The translations under genes were made by a program, and so were the position numbers. Of a stretch of 64,000 nt of DNA, positions 1 through 9,639 are shown piece after piece. The notes below the pieces were generated by a model. The model had not been told where the DNA came from. It saw only the letters and a program-made list of their open reading frames with translations, and searched no databases. This DNA comes from Opitutus sp. GAS368 (GTDB lineage Bacteria; Verrucomicrobiota; Verrucomicrobiia; Opitutales; Opitutaceae): contig CAMBRG010000002.1 in assembly GCA_945869845.1 (NCBI GenBank), forward strand, positions 1 to 64,000, in the 5' to 3' direction. Within the stretch, counting starts at the first letter, position 1, and each line of letters begins with the position of its first letter.

Positions 1-199
1 CCTTGAACCCCGACAACGCATCGGCCAACGCGGCCGCAAACCCACGCGTTGCGGCGATGGACGCTGAAATTTTGCGGAGTGAGTCCGGTGGCGGTCCGGG
101 TGTTCCACCAAGTGCGGACTTCCGACGCCGGCGCGCCGCGAGGCGTGGCTGGCCGAGTGCGTGGCGTTGGGGCGGGGCGACGCGGCGGGCTAGCCCGGA

Positions 200-1255
200 T
201 CAGGCGAAGCGCGGCGCGAGAGCGGTGTGGATCTCGCGGACGAGAGCCTCGGTGGTGGGCCAGTCGATGCAGCCGTCGGTGATGCTGACACCGTAGCGGA
301 GCGTTTCTTTTGGCACGGGGAAGGCCTGGTTGCCGGCGGAAAGATTGCTCTCGATCATGGCGCCCATGATGGAGCGGTTGCCGGCGGCGATCTGGGTGAG
401 GAGGGCGCGCATGACCTCGGGCTGGAGCTCGGGTTTTTTCGCGGAGTTGTCGTGCGAGCAATCAACGAGGATCGATTTCGGCAGGTTGGCTTTGGCCAAA
501 AGCGTCTCGGTTTGCGCGATGTGATCCGGTGAAAAGTTGGGGCCGGCGGCACCGCCGCGAAGGACGACGTGGCAGTTGGGATTTCCGCGCGTGACGACGG
601 CTGAGGCGGCACCGTCGAGATTGATGCCGAGAAACGTTTGGGGTTGGCCGGCGGCCTTGATGGCGTTGACGGCGGCTTGGAGGGAACCATCGGTGCCGTT
701 TTTAAAACCGAGCGGCATCGAGAGGCCCGAGGCCATTTGGCGGTGCGTTTGCGACTCGGTCGTACGCGCACCGATGGCGCCCCAGCACACGAGATCGGCG
801 ACGTATTGCGGGGTGATGGGGTCGAGAAACTCGGTGGCCGTGGGCAAACCAAGGTCGAGTACGTCGCCTAGGAACGTGCGGCCGAGCCGGAGGCCGGCGG
901 CGATGTCGTGGGAGCCGTCGAGATGCGGATCCATTACCAGGCCCTTCCAGCCGACCGTGGTGCGGGGTTTCTCGAAATAAACGCGCATCACGACCACCAC
1001 GCGATCGGAGACCTCCCGGGCAAGCGCGGCGAGGCGTCGGGCGTAGTCGCGGCCGGCGTCCACGTCGTGGATCGAACAAGGGCCGATAAGCAGGAGAAAG
1101 CGGCGGTCGTCCGTGAAGATGATCCGCCGGATGTCCTCGCGGCTATGCGCTACAAACGCGGCCTGAGCCGTGGTTTTGGGCAATTCGGCCAGCAGCGCGG
1201 TAGGCGAGGGCAAGGTGCGGGTTTCGACGACGTTGAGGTCCGAGGTGCGGTGCAT
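200..1255 (-). CDS. 3-deoxy-7-phosphoheptulonate (DAHP) synthase, class I
   Basis: 351-aa ORF with GPCSIHD, VYFEKPRTTVGWKGL, GARTTESQ, GFKNGTDG, VDCSHDNS motifs typical of AroF/G/H. Confidence 0.95.
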   Translation of the reverse strand: MHRTSDLNVVETRTLPSPTALLAELPKTTAQAAFVAHSREDIRRIIFTDDRRFLLLIGPCSIHDVDAGRDYARRLAALAREVSDRVVVVMRVYFEKPRTTVGWKGLVMDPHLDGSHDIAAGLRLGRTFLGDVLDLGLPTATEFLDPITPQYVADLVCWGAIGARTTESQTHRQMASGLSMPLGFKNGTDGSLQAAVNAIKAAGQPQTFLGINLDGAASAVVTRGNPNCHVVLRGGAAGPNFSPDHIAQTETLLAKANLPKSILVDCSHDNSAKKPELQPEVMRALLTQIAAGNRSIMGAMIESNLSAGNQAFPVPKETLRYGVSITDGCIDWPTTEALVREIHTALAPRFA

Positions 1256-1340
1256 GAGAGGATAGCTTGGTCGGCGGAAGCGAATCGGTGCAAGTCCGGG
1301 TTGGGTGACAAAGAAAACCTTGGAATTTGGGCAAAAAAGT

Positions 1341-1370
1341 GGCCGGCCACATACCCCTATGTGGCCGGCC
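1341..1370 (-). promoter_or_regulatory. Perfect 13-bp stem hairpin followed on the minus strand by a T tract (1338-1333); candidate intrinsic terminator/attenuator in the leader of the DAHP synthase gene
   Basis: GGCCGGCCACATA-cccc-TATGTGGCCGGCC; minus strand continues ACTTTTTTGCCC. Confidence 0.6.
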
Positions 1371-1394
1371 TTTGCTTTCTTAGTTACCCCAAAA

Positions 1395-1413
1395 CTCCCC
1401 GCTAAGCGGGGAG
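1395..1413 (-). promoter_or_regulatory. Second hairpin in the same leader, 8-bp stem, followed by TTTT on the minus strand
   Basis: CTCCCCGC-tta-GCGGGGAG TTTT (minus strand). Confidence 0.5.
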
Positions 1414-1519
1414 AAGTGTGAAATTGAACAAGAAAAGACCTAACCTTTCGTAATGCTTCGTCAATGCAAAGTTCTAAAATTTCTCCGGAGGAATTGCTAA
1501 AGCACTAAAAAACAGCAGG

Positions 1520-2407
1520 ATGAAATGCATGACAAATTTGCGAGCGATGGAGTATTCCAAGTGGAGGCCGGGGACAATGTTGCGAGTCAGCGGGGAAGAT
1601 GCGGCAACTTTCTTGCAAGGCCAGTTCACCAATGAGCTGCGTGGCTTGGCGGCGGGGACGGGTGTTTACGGCCTGTGGCTCAACCAGAAAGGGAAAGTTT
1701 TGGGTGATAGTTTTGTCGTAGGCGGGGCGGTTGAGGGCGAGCGGTGGTTGGTGAGCTATTTTTGTGCGGCGGCAGGTATTAAGCGGCGCTTGGAAGATTA
1801 CATCATCGCAGATGACGTCGTGCTGGAGGACTTTACCCCCGAATGGATGGGGATTTCGGTGCTGGGCGACGGCGCAGGCGCGTGGCTGACCGCGAGCGCG
1901 CACGTGGGGCGGATTTTTCCGGGGCAGCGAGTGCTCGGGGAGAACTGGGAGTGGATATTTCCCGCGAGCACCCAAGCCGAGGTGTGCGCCAAGTTGGCGA
2001 CCGCGACGGAAATTGGGGCGGACGAGTTGGCGCGGCGACGAATCGGCGCGAGCCTTCCGGCGGTGCCGGTCGATCTCGGGCCGGGTGATTTGCCGGGGGA
2101 AGGCGGGCTCGAGGAGGTGGCGATTTCCTACACCAAGGGGTGTTATCTGGGGCAGGAAGTGATGGCGCGGTTGAAATCGATGGGACAGGTGCGGCGGCGG
2201 CTGATGCGGGTGCACGGGCCCGGGCCGGTGCCGGTCGTGCCCGCCGCGCTTTGGCAAAATTCGAAGCAGGTCGGGGAGTTGCGATCCGGGGTCGGGGGTG
2301 AAACCGGGTTTGTCGGGCTGGCCATGCTGTCACTGGTCAATTGGCAGCGGGAGCTCCCGCTTGCGCTTGAGGCGGCGGGCCCGGCGGTGATCCAAGTGGA
2401 GCCATGA
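1520..2407 (+). CDS. YgfZ/GcvT-like folate-binding protein
   Basis: 295 aa; FLQGQFTNEL and KGCYLGQEVMAR motifs of the YgfZ family. Confidence 0.85.
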   Translation: MKCMTNLRAMEYSKWRPGTMLRVSGEDAATFLQGQFTNELRGLAAGTGVYGLWLNQKGKVLGDSFVVGGAVEGERWLVSYFCAAAGIKRRLEDYIIADDVVLEDFTPEWMGISVLGDGAGAWLTASAHVGRIFPGQRVLGENWEWIFPASTQAEVCAKLATATEIGADELARRRIGASLPAVPVDLGPGDLPGEGGLEEVAISYTKGCYLGQEVMARLKSMGQVRRRLMRVHGPGPVPVVPAALWQNSKQVGELRSGVGGETGFVGLAMLSLVNWQRELPLALEAAGPAVIQVEP

Positions 2408-2631
2408 ACGAGCAGGAGCAACTCGCGCAACTCTGCACCCGATTGGGCGCGCCGCCCGGGCAGGCGTCGGTGATGGCGGCGCAGTTGTTCAAACGGGCCG
2501 ACCAGCTGGCCCTCGAGCGCGGCCGGCCGCGGGAGGAAATGCTCGAGCATCTTTTGCGCTTGCTGATGAAAGGGAGCGCGGGGGAAGTGCCGGCGGATTT
2601 CCCGGCGACGCAGCCGCCGGAAAACCCTTGA
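2404..2631 (+). CDS. Hypothetical protein, translationally coupled to the YgfZ-like gene
   Basis: 75 aa; start overlaps the preceding stop (ATGA). Confidence 0.6.
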   Translation: MNEQEQLAQLCTRLGAPPGQASVMAAQLFKRADQLALERGRPREEMLEHLLRLLMKGSAGEVPADFPATQPPENP

Positions 2632-2712
2632 GCGGTTTATCCGGCGCGGGTGGGGTGTGATTCCAGCTCGACGCGTGCGCCGGGGAGGGTTGTTTGAATC
2701 GACTGCACGCGC

Positions 2713-3852
2713 ATGAAATCACTGATCGCCGAAAAATTTCACCACGTCTATGGCCGGTCGCCCGAAATCGTGGCTTACGCGCCGGGGCGGATCGAGTTCA
2801 TCGGCAACCACGCCGATTATAACGGCGGCCCGGTGCTCGGGGCGGCGTTAGATCGGGGCGTATGGGTGGCGATCGCCGGGCGGGCCGATGGGCGAAGACA
2901 GTTTGCCAGCGACCAACGCGGTGCGCCGGTGGAAGTGCGTGCGGAGGACATGGTCAAACGAGCGGGTGCGACGAGTTGGGTGAATTATCCGCTCGGAGTT
3001 TTAGCGGCGATGCCGGAGTTCGGCGCGAAGGCGCCGGCGGGATTTGATTTTTTGGCGATGTCGAATCTGCCGGCGGGCGCGGGTCTCAGCAGCAGCGCGG
3101 CGATCGAGTTGGCGTCGGCGCTGGCGTTTTTGGAGATGGCCGGAGAGCGACCGCCGAGGGAGATCGTGGTGAAGATCGGCAAGCACGCGGAGAATAATTT
3201 CGTGGGCGTGCCGTGCGGCATTCTTGATCAGGGCGTTTCCGGGTTTGGCCAAAAAAACTGCCTCGTCTGGATCGATTGCCGCGGACCGGTTTTTGAAACG
3301 GTGCCGCTGCCGGCGGACGCGCATTTTTGGATTTTCAACACGCACACCAAGCACGCGTTAGTGGACGGGCTTTATGCGGAGCGTCACCGCGAGTGCATGG
3401 CGGCGGCGCGGGCGCTCGGCGTCGGCTTGCTCGTGGAGTCGGACGCGGCGGCGGTGGAGCGCGACCAGGCGCGGCTCACGCCCGAGGCGTTCAAGCGCGC
3501 GAAGCACATCGTCGACGAGATCGCGCGCGTGGCGGAATCGCGGTCGGCGCTGGCCCGGGGCGACTTGGCGCAGGTGGGACGGTTGCTGACGGCGTCGCAC
3601 CGGAGCTCGCAGTTTCTTTTTGAGAACAGCACGGCGGAGCTCGATTTTCTGGTCGATGGGCTGACGGCGACGGAGCACGTCTGCGGTGCGCGGCTCACGG
3701 GCGGAGGCTTTGGCGGCGCGGTGATGGCAATGACGAGCGGGGCGTTTGGCGAGGCGCAGGCGCACGCGGTCGTGGCGGCGTATCGGTCGAGATTCGGCGC
3801 GGCGCCGGATGTGTTGCACGCGCAGACCGGAGACGGCGCGACGTTGCTCTGA
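2713..3852 (+). CDS. galK: Galactokinase (GHMP family)
   Basis: APGRIEFIGNHADYNGG, LPAGAGLSSSAAIE, CGILDQGVS and GGGFGGAV motifs. Confidence 0.92.
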   Translation: MKSLIAEKFHHVYGRSPEIVAYAPGRIEFIGNHADYNGGPVLGAALDRGVWVAIAGRADGRRQFASDQRGAPVEVRAEDMVKRAGATSWVNYPLGVLAAMPEFGAKAPAGFDFLAMSNLPAGAGLSSSAAIELASALAFLEMAGERPPREIVVKIGKHAENNFVGVPCGILDQGVSGFGQKNCLVWIDCRGPVFETVPLPADAHFWIFNTHTKHALVDGLYAERHRECMAAARALGVGLLVESDAAAVERDQARLTPEAFKRAKHIVDEIARVAESRSALARGDLAQVGRLLTASHRSSQFLFENSTAELDFLVDGLTATEHVCGARLTGGGFGGAVMAMTSGAFGEAQAHAVVAAYRSRFGAAPDVLHAQTGDGATLL

Positions 3853-3862
3853 TATTTTCACG

Positions 3863-4885
3863 ATGAAAAATGCCCCGATGACCGCAGCGGAAATGAACCG
3901 GGCTCGCCGGCTGTTGTGCGCGTTGCAGGATTCGATTCGGGATACGCTGGTGGCGGCGCAGGCCCGACAAGCGGCGACCTTTGCCAAGGTGGCGGCGGTC
4001 ACGGCGGCGGACACGATCTATCACGTCGATCGTTTGAGCGAGGCGGCGATTATGGCGTGGTTCGAGGCGCACTGGCCGCGGGCGTGGCCGGTGGAATTGG
4101 TGATGGAAGGACTCGAGGACGGCGAGCCGGCGACATTCCCTCACGGTACGCCGGTGGCGCAGACCCGGTTCAAGTGCATCCTCGATCCGATCGATGGCAC
4201 GCGGAGCTACATGTATGACAAACGCTCGGCATGGAGTCTTGCCGGGCTGGCGGTGCAACGCGGCGCCAAGAATACGCTCGGCGACATTGTGGTGGCGGCG
4301 ATGACGGAGCTGCCGACGAGCAAGCAATGGCGGGCCGATCAGTTGAGTGCCGTGCGTGGCGGCGGCGTGATCGCGGAGGCCGTGGATGTGCGCGGCGGCG
4401 GCGAGCGGAAAAAAATCAGCGTGCGACCCTCGCCGGCGGATAATTTCGAGCACGGGTTTGCCTCGCTGGCGCGTTTTTTTCCTGAGGGAAAAGGTCTGCT
4501 CGGCGCCGTCGAAGAGCAGTTGTGGCAGGAGCTCGGCGTGCACGGGAAAAACGGCGGCCAGTTGGTTTTTGACGACCAATACATTTCCACGGGCGGGCAG
4601 CTACACGAACTCATCGTCGGGCACGATCGAATGCTCGGTGATTTGCGGCCGCTGGCGTATGCGAAGCTGGGATTTTCGGCGGCGACGCTGTGTTGTCATC
4701 CCTACGATATCTGCACGGCGTTGATCGCGCGTGAGGCCGGTTGTGTGATCGAGGCGCCTGCGGGGGGAGCCCTGAATTATCCGCTGGATACGACGACGCC
4801 GGTGGCGTGGATGGGGTATGCCAACGCGAGACTCGCGCGCTTGGTGCGGCCGGCGCTGCGCCGGGTGATGGCGGCGAATTTCTAG
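3863..4885 (+). CDS. Inositol monophosphatase-family protein
   Basis: LDPIDGTRSYMYD metal-binding motif; called ORF begins at 3746 but ATG at 3863 avoids the galK overlap. Confidence 0.75.
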   Translation: MKNAPMTAAEMNRARRLLCALQDSIRDTLVAAQARQAATFAKVAAVTAADTIYHVDRLSEAAIMAWFEAHWPRAWPVELVMEGLEDGEPATFPHGTPVAQTRFKCILDPIDGTRSYMYDKRSAWSLAGLAVQRGAKNTLGDIVVAAMTELPTSKQWRADQLSAVRGGGVIAEAVDVRGGGERKKISVRPSPADNFEHGFASLARFFPEGKGLLGAVEEQLWQELGVHGKNGGQLVFDDQYISTGGQLHELIVGHDRMLGDLRPLAYAKLGFSAATLCCHPYDICTALIAREAGCVIEAPAGGALNYPLDTTTPVAWMGYANARLARLVRPALRRVMAANF

Positions 4886-5703
4886 GGCGAAAGCGCGGCG
4901 CGGTAGGCCGAGGGGGTTTGACCGGTGCGTTGGGTGAACTGGCGGGAGAAGAAAAACACGTCGCGGAAACCGAGGGTTTCGGCGATCTGGCTGATGGTGA
5001 GCCCCGTCTCGGCCAAGAGTTGGCGAGCGCGGGCGAGGCGGGCGGCGATGATGAGCTCCTGCGGCCGTTGGCCGGTGATTTTTTCGAAGGTGCGCGAAAA
5101 GTGATCCACGCTGTAGCCGGCGGTTTTGGCGAGGGCCGCGACGGTCCGCGCGGTGCCGGGTTTTTCGCGGATTTCGGCGACGAGACGTTGGATGATTTCG
5201 CGGTGGTGTTGGTCGAGGCCGGGTGTGGGACGGTCGGCTTTGCGGGCGGCGGTTTCGCGAACCAGTTCGCCGAGGAGAGCGCCAAAAAGGGCGTCGGCGG
5301 AGGCGTGGGCGGCCGGGGTGGACTTGGCGCGCAACGTCAGGATGCGGCGCATCATCGCTTCGACGAAATCGGGGTGCGCCGTGCGGAGAACTTCGGCGGG
5401 CGGGGTGAAGCGGCGGGGGGGCTCGGCCAGAGTGAAATGAAAGAAGTTCACGACCAACGGGGCGGCAGGGTCGTGGGTGGCCTCGTAGCGCCGGCCGGGA
5501 CGCATCCACAGACCTACGCCGGGGGCAAGGGCGACTTCATCGTCGGTCGTGAGCATCCGGCCGCGACCGGCGCTCACGAACCAAAGATCGTAGTCGCGCA
5601 GGCGCGGCGCCCAATCCGGGCCGAGGTGCCAGTCGGGCTCGCAGCGAACCCGGTTGCAATGGGCGGAGAGCATAACGCGGTAGGCGGGTGGGGGAGCGGC
5701 CAT
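4882..5703 (-). CDS. AraC-family transcriptional regulator
   Basis: C-terminal double HTH (AGYSVDHFSRTFEKITGQRPQELI...FRDVFFFSRQFTQRTGQTPSAYR) and cupin-like N-terminus. Confidence 0.9.
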   Translation of the reverse strand: MAAPPPAYRVMLSAHCNRVRCEPDWHLGPDWAPRLRDYDLWFVSAGRGRMLTTDDEVALAPGVGLWMRPGRRYEATHDPAAPLVVNFFHFTLAEPPRRFTPPAEVLRTAHPDFVEAMMRRILTLRAKSTPAAHASADALFGALLGELVRETAARKADRPTPGLDQHHREIIQRLVAEIREKPGTARTVAALAKTAGYSVDHFSRTFEKITGQRPQELIIAARLARARQLLAETGLTISQIAETLGFRDVFFFSRQFTQRTGQTPSAYRAALSP

Positions 5704-5817
5704 GGTATAAAAGCGGATAACTACAAAAAGATGGCGGACGGCTTCATGGCGAATGTGATTTAAAGCCGGTAGATTAAGCCCGGATTAGTTTATCTTCAAC
5801 CCCCGCACTTTAGCACC

Positions 5818-6693
5818 ATGTCCACTGCCGCTCCCGCCCTGCCCGCCGCCGAATTTGACCACGGTGCCGAATTACACGTGCCCGAGCTCTACCAGCCCGA
5901 GGCCGGTGCCGCCCACTCGGTTGCCACGCTGGACGACATCGGCCCGAGCGAGATCGCGTTCTACCGGGAGCACGGCTACATCGCGGTGCGGGAAGCCTTC
6001 ACGCCCGCCGAGGTGGCGTCGGCGATCGCCGGCGTGGTGGATCTGATCATGGGCAAAGTGCCCGCGTTTACGGGCATCACTTTTGAGGCGGGCGCCAAGG
6101 CGATCTTGCCCACGCTCAGTCCCGAGCAGCGGCAGGACGCGGTGCGCAAGGTATGGTTCTTCGTGAACCACGAGGCCCGGCTCAAGGCGATCTCGCACCA
6201 TGCGAAAGTCCTCACGGTCGTGCGGAAACTGATGGGTGATCGTGAGCCCGAGATGTTCCAGGACATGTGCCTCGTGAAGCCACCGCGGCTCGGCCGGGAG
6301 AAACCGTGGCATCAAGATCATGCCTATTTCGATTATCCGCTGGGCACGCCGGTGGTCGGCACGTGGATCGCACTCGACGCCGCGACGATCGAGAACGGTT
6401 GCATGCAATTATTGCCCGGGCGCCACCGCGAAGGGCCGATCGTGCATTTCCAGCGGAGGGATTGGCAGATCTGCGACAACGTCATCCTCGGCACGCGGTC
6501 GGTCGCTGCGCCGTTGCCGCCCGGGGGAATGCTGTTGTTCGACGGACTGCTCCCGCACGGCACGCCGCATAATGCATCGGCCAATCGCCGCCGCGCGCTG
6601 CAATTCCACTACGCCCCCGCCGGTATTACCAAAACCACGGCCGAGGAGCGGATGAAGCATTTTGGCAGCGAAGGAAAAAACGTGAGCTGTTAG
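5818..6693 (+). CDS. Phytanoyl-CoA dioxygenase (PhyH) family protein
   Basis: WHQDHAYFDYP metal-binding motif, distal GTPHNAS, GCMQLLPGRHREG. Confidence 0.88.
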   Translation: MSTAAPALPAAEFDHGAELHVPELYQPEAGAAHSVATLDDIGPSEIAFYREHGYIAVREAFTPAEVASAIAGVVDLIMGKVPAFTGITFEAGAKAILPTLSPEQRQDAVRKVWFFVNHEARLKAISHHAKVLTVVRKLMGDREPEMFQDMCLVKPPRLGREKPWHQDHAYFDYPLGTPVVGTWIALDAATIENGCMQLLPGRHREGPIVHFQRRDWQICDNVILGTRSVAAPLPPGGMLLFDGLLPHGTPHNASANRRRALQFHYAPAGITKTTAEERMKHFGSEGKNVSC

Positions 6694-6774
6694 GCGGTTT
6701 AAGGATCGTTCGATCCGCACGATGCCTCCGCCTTGGTGCGGAATGAGCGGACGAAGCGCCGTTAGTCGCAGGGA

Positions 6775-7134
6775 TCAGCTGGCTGTGATCCGGCTCTGCG
6801 GTTCTTGGCGCACGTCCGCCAGCAAAAAGTCCCAATGGCTAGTCGTCGTTGGCTTAAAACTCAGGAGCACCGTCGGATTCGCGATCGGGCTCACTCCTTC
6901 ACAGATAAATGCCCAGGCAAAGCGGCCGAGGTAGAAAACTTGGGTGGTCTGTTTTGATGCCGGGCGGTATGGGCCGGCGCCGAGCGCGGCTTGATCGAAT
7001 TCGCAGAGCCTTCGTTCATCGGCGGCATCGTAGGCGCGGTTCAATTTTGTTTGCCTGCGAGTGATCGCGCGGGAAAGCGGGAGCGATCCCGTCGCGAGCA
7101 AGGTGGAAATGATTCCAGAGCGATCGGACGGCAT
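6775..7134 (-). CDS. Hypothetical small protein (uncertain)
   Basis: ORF in an otherwise empty 600-bp gap with a plausible composition; no family recognised. Confidence 0.3.
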   Translation of the reverse strand: MPSDRSGIISTLLATGSLPLSRAITRRQTKLNRAYDAADERRLCEFDQAALGAGPYRPASKQTTQVFYLGRFAWAFICEGVSPIANPTVLLSFKPTTTSHWDFLLADVRQEPQSRITAS

Positions 7135-7293
7135 GAAAGTTTTTGAGCGCGCCGTCGCGGTGAGTTGGCCCCGTCTCATGCGGCGATCAATCGGCCGAAT
7201 CCCCTGAACTTGATTTTCCTGTTTTTTGAATGGACCCGGGCGACTACGCTTTGACCTCGTGACCCGAAAACGTCGGCGATGGCGGGGCCGGCC

Positions 7294-8100
7294 TCAGTCT
7301 TTGCTGGTCCGGCCTCGGGCTTTGCGGGCGAGGCGGTCGAACTGCCAAAACAGGATCGGCCGCAGCAGGCTGCTGAGCCAATAAAGCGCCGTCACCGGCG
7401 CGCCGGGGGTGATGGCGAAACGGCCCCGGGCGAGCCCGGCCAGCGTGGCCTGCGCGACCGCCTCGGCGGTCCAGAGTCCGCCGCCGGCGGTGATCGCCTT
7501 GGTCTCAATCGGCTTGGTGCGTTTTTCCCCGGCGAGCTGCGGCGTATCGGTATCGGGCGGGTAGACGATCGTGATCTGCACGCCGGTGCCGCTGAGTTCG
7601 GCGCGCAGGGATTCAGCCAGCCCGCTTAGCGCGAACTTCGACGGCGCATACGCGGTGTAACCGAAGAATCCGTGCAGACCCGCGCCCGATGAGACGAGCA
7701 CCACCGCGCCGCGCCCGCGTTGGCGCATCGCGGGCACGACGGCCTTCAACGCGTAAAGCGTGCCGAAATAATTTACCGCCATCGCGCGCTGAAACGTTGC
7801 GGTGGGCAGGTCGGCAAAGTAGCCCGGCTCGGCCACCCCCGCCGAAGTCATGAGCACGTCGACCGGGCCGTGGGTCTGTTCCGCCGCGCGGATCGCCTCG
7901 GTCACGTGAGCTTCGACGGCGACGTCGGCCACGGCCGTAAAGGTCACGCCGCCGACGGCTTCGCGGGCGAGCGCTAGTTTCGCCGGATCGCGGGCGATGA
8001 GGCTCACGCGGGCACCGGCGGCGGCGGCCTGTCGAGCGAGCTCCAGGCCGATACCGCTCGAGCCGCCCGTGATGAGCACATGTTGATCCCGCAGAGTCAT
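7294..8100 (-). CDS. SDR-family oxidoreductase resembling 3-ketodihydrosphingosine reductases
   Basis: TGGSSGIG Rossmann motif, YAPSKFA active site, YPPDTDTP segment, C-terminal hydrophobic stretch. Confidence 0.8.
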   Translation of the reverse strand: MTLRDQHVLITGGSSGIGLELARQAAAAGARVSLIARDPAKLALAREAVGGVTFTAVADVAVEAHVTEAIRAAEQTHGPVDVLMTSAGVAEPGYFADLPTATFQRAMAVNYFGTLYALKAVVPAMRQRGRGAVVLVSSGAGLHGFFGYTAYAPSKFALSGLAESLRAELSGTGVQITIVYPPDTDTPQLAGEKRTKPIETKAITAGGGLWTAEAVAQATLAGLARGRFAITPGAPVTALYWLSSLLRPILFWQFDRLARKARGRTSKD

Positions 8101-8286
8101 GGTGGTGATCGAAAGGAAAAGTGGGCTCAGGGCGAGGCTCTAGGCGGGGACGGCAAATCATCGTCTGGCCCGCGGCGATGAGGCCAGGCCGATTCGCCGC
8201 ATGGGTAAATCGTGAGTCAACGCTTGCGCTTGGTTTTAGTCGCACCTTCTTTTTTGCGGTTCCGTATTCCCGTTTCCCCCCGCCCC

Positions 8287-9639
8287 ATGAAAACCCCCGC
8301 CGCTACGCCGTCCTTGCCCCGCGCTCCGTTTGTTACCACCCGCCTGCCGCTTTCGCGTCGCCGGTTTCTGCGGGGCACGGGAATCGCGCTTTCGCTGCCG
8401 TTTTTGGAGTCGATGCTTTCTGGCGTCGCCCGCGCCGCGAAGGCCGATGGTCCGCTGGCTCCCGGGGCCAAGCCCCGCCGGATGCTCGCCGTGTGCAACA
8501 ATCTCGGGCTCCTCGGCGATCAGTTTTTCCCCACGGGCACGGGCCGCGACTACGTGGCCTCGCCCTACTTGAAGCCCCTGCAGCCCCACCGCGAGGACTT
8601 CAGCGTCTTCAGTGGTGTTTCTCACCCCAACGTCGATGGCGGCCACCCGGCCGACGTCTGTTTTCTCACCGCGGCGCCGCATCCCGGCAGCAGCTCGTTT
8701 CGCAATACCGTTTCGTTGGACCAGCACATGGCCGAGCGGATCGGTACGCTCACGCGTTTCCCGTCGCTCACCCTCGGCGTCAACACCCGCACGCGCAGTC
8801 TCTCCTGGACCGGCACCGGCGTCGCGATCCCGCCTGAGGACAAGGCCGCCGAGGTTTTCAAGCAGCTCTTTCTCCAAGGTTCGCCCGAGCAAATCAAAGC
8901 CCAGCTCCGCCAGCTCGACAACGGTCGCAGCATTCTGGACACCGTGGCCGGCCAAGCTCGTGAACTCCAACGCGGCGTGACGGCGCGCGATCGCGACCGA
9001 CTCGACCAATACTTCACGAGTGTGCGCGATCTGGAGAACCGGCTGCAGGCTTCGCGCGGTTGGGAAACCAAGCCCAAGCCCGTCGTCGACGCGCCCATGC
9101 CCGTCGATCCCACCAATCCCTCGGCCTACATGGCGAAGGTCAAAATCATGTATGACCTCGCCCGGCTCTCCTTCGAGACCGACTCCACCCGCGCGATTAC
9201 CTTGATGCTCGACGGGGTGAGCACCCCGGCGCTCGAGATTCCCGACACGACGATCTCCGACGGCTACCACAACCTTTCCCACCACGGAAAATCCGAAAAG
9301 AAACGCTCCGAGCTCATCACGATCGACGAGTGGCACATGAAACTGTTGGCCAACTTGATCTCCGATTTGAAGTCCGTGCGCGAAGCCGAGGACACGCTGC
9401 TCGACCGCACGATGGTGCTTTACGGTTCCAACTTCGGCGACGCCAACGCCCACACCTGTTTTAATATGCCCACGCTGCTGGCCGGCGGCGGATTCAAACA
9501 CGGGCAACATCACGCGTTCAGCACCTCGAACAATTATCCGCTGCCCAATCTCTACGTTTCCATGCTCCAACGCATGGGCATCGAGAGCGACAAGTTCGCC
9601 TCTTCCACCGGTACGATGCGGGGACTCGAGTTGGTATGA
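8287..9639 (+). CDS. DUF1552 domain-containing protein, Tat-type signal
   Basis: [22 protein letters not shown]-terminus; DUF1552-type body ([28 protein letters not shown]). Called ORF starts at 8212. Confidence 0.85.
   Translation: MKTPAATPSLPRAPFVTTRLPLSRRRFLRGTGIALSLPFLESMLSGVARAAKADGPLAPGAKPRRMLAVCNNLGLLGDQFFPTGTGRDYVASPYLKPLQPHREDFSVFSGVSHPNVDGGHPADVCFLTAAPHPGSSSFRNTVSLDQHMAERIGTLTRFPSLTLGVNTRTRSLSWTGTGVAIPPEDKAAEVFKQLFLQGSPEQIKAQLRQLDNGRSILDTVAGQARELQRGVTARDRDRLDQYFTSVRDLENRLQASRGWETKPKPVVDAPMPVDPTNPSAYMAKVKIMYDLARLSFETDSTRAITLMLDGVSTPALEIPDTTISDGYHNLSHHGKSEKKRSELITIDEWHMKLLANLISDLKSVREAEDTLLDRTMVLYGSNFGDANAHTCFNMPTLLAGGGFKHGQHHAFSTSNNYPLPNLYVSMLQRMGIESDKFASSTGTMRGLELV

Noticed and set aside
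1-199. Possible gene 3' end at the window edge
   Set aside because: Several short frames look weakly coding, none long enough to support.
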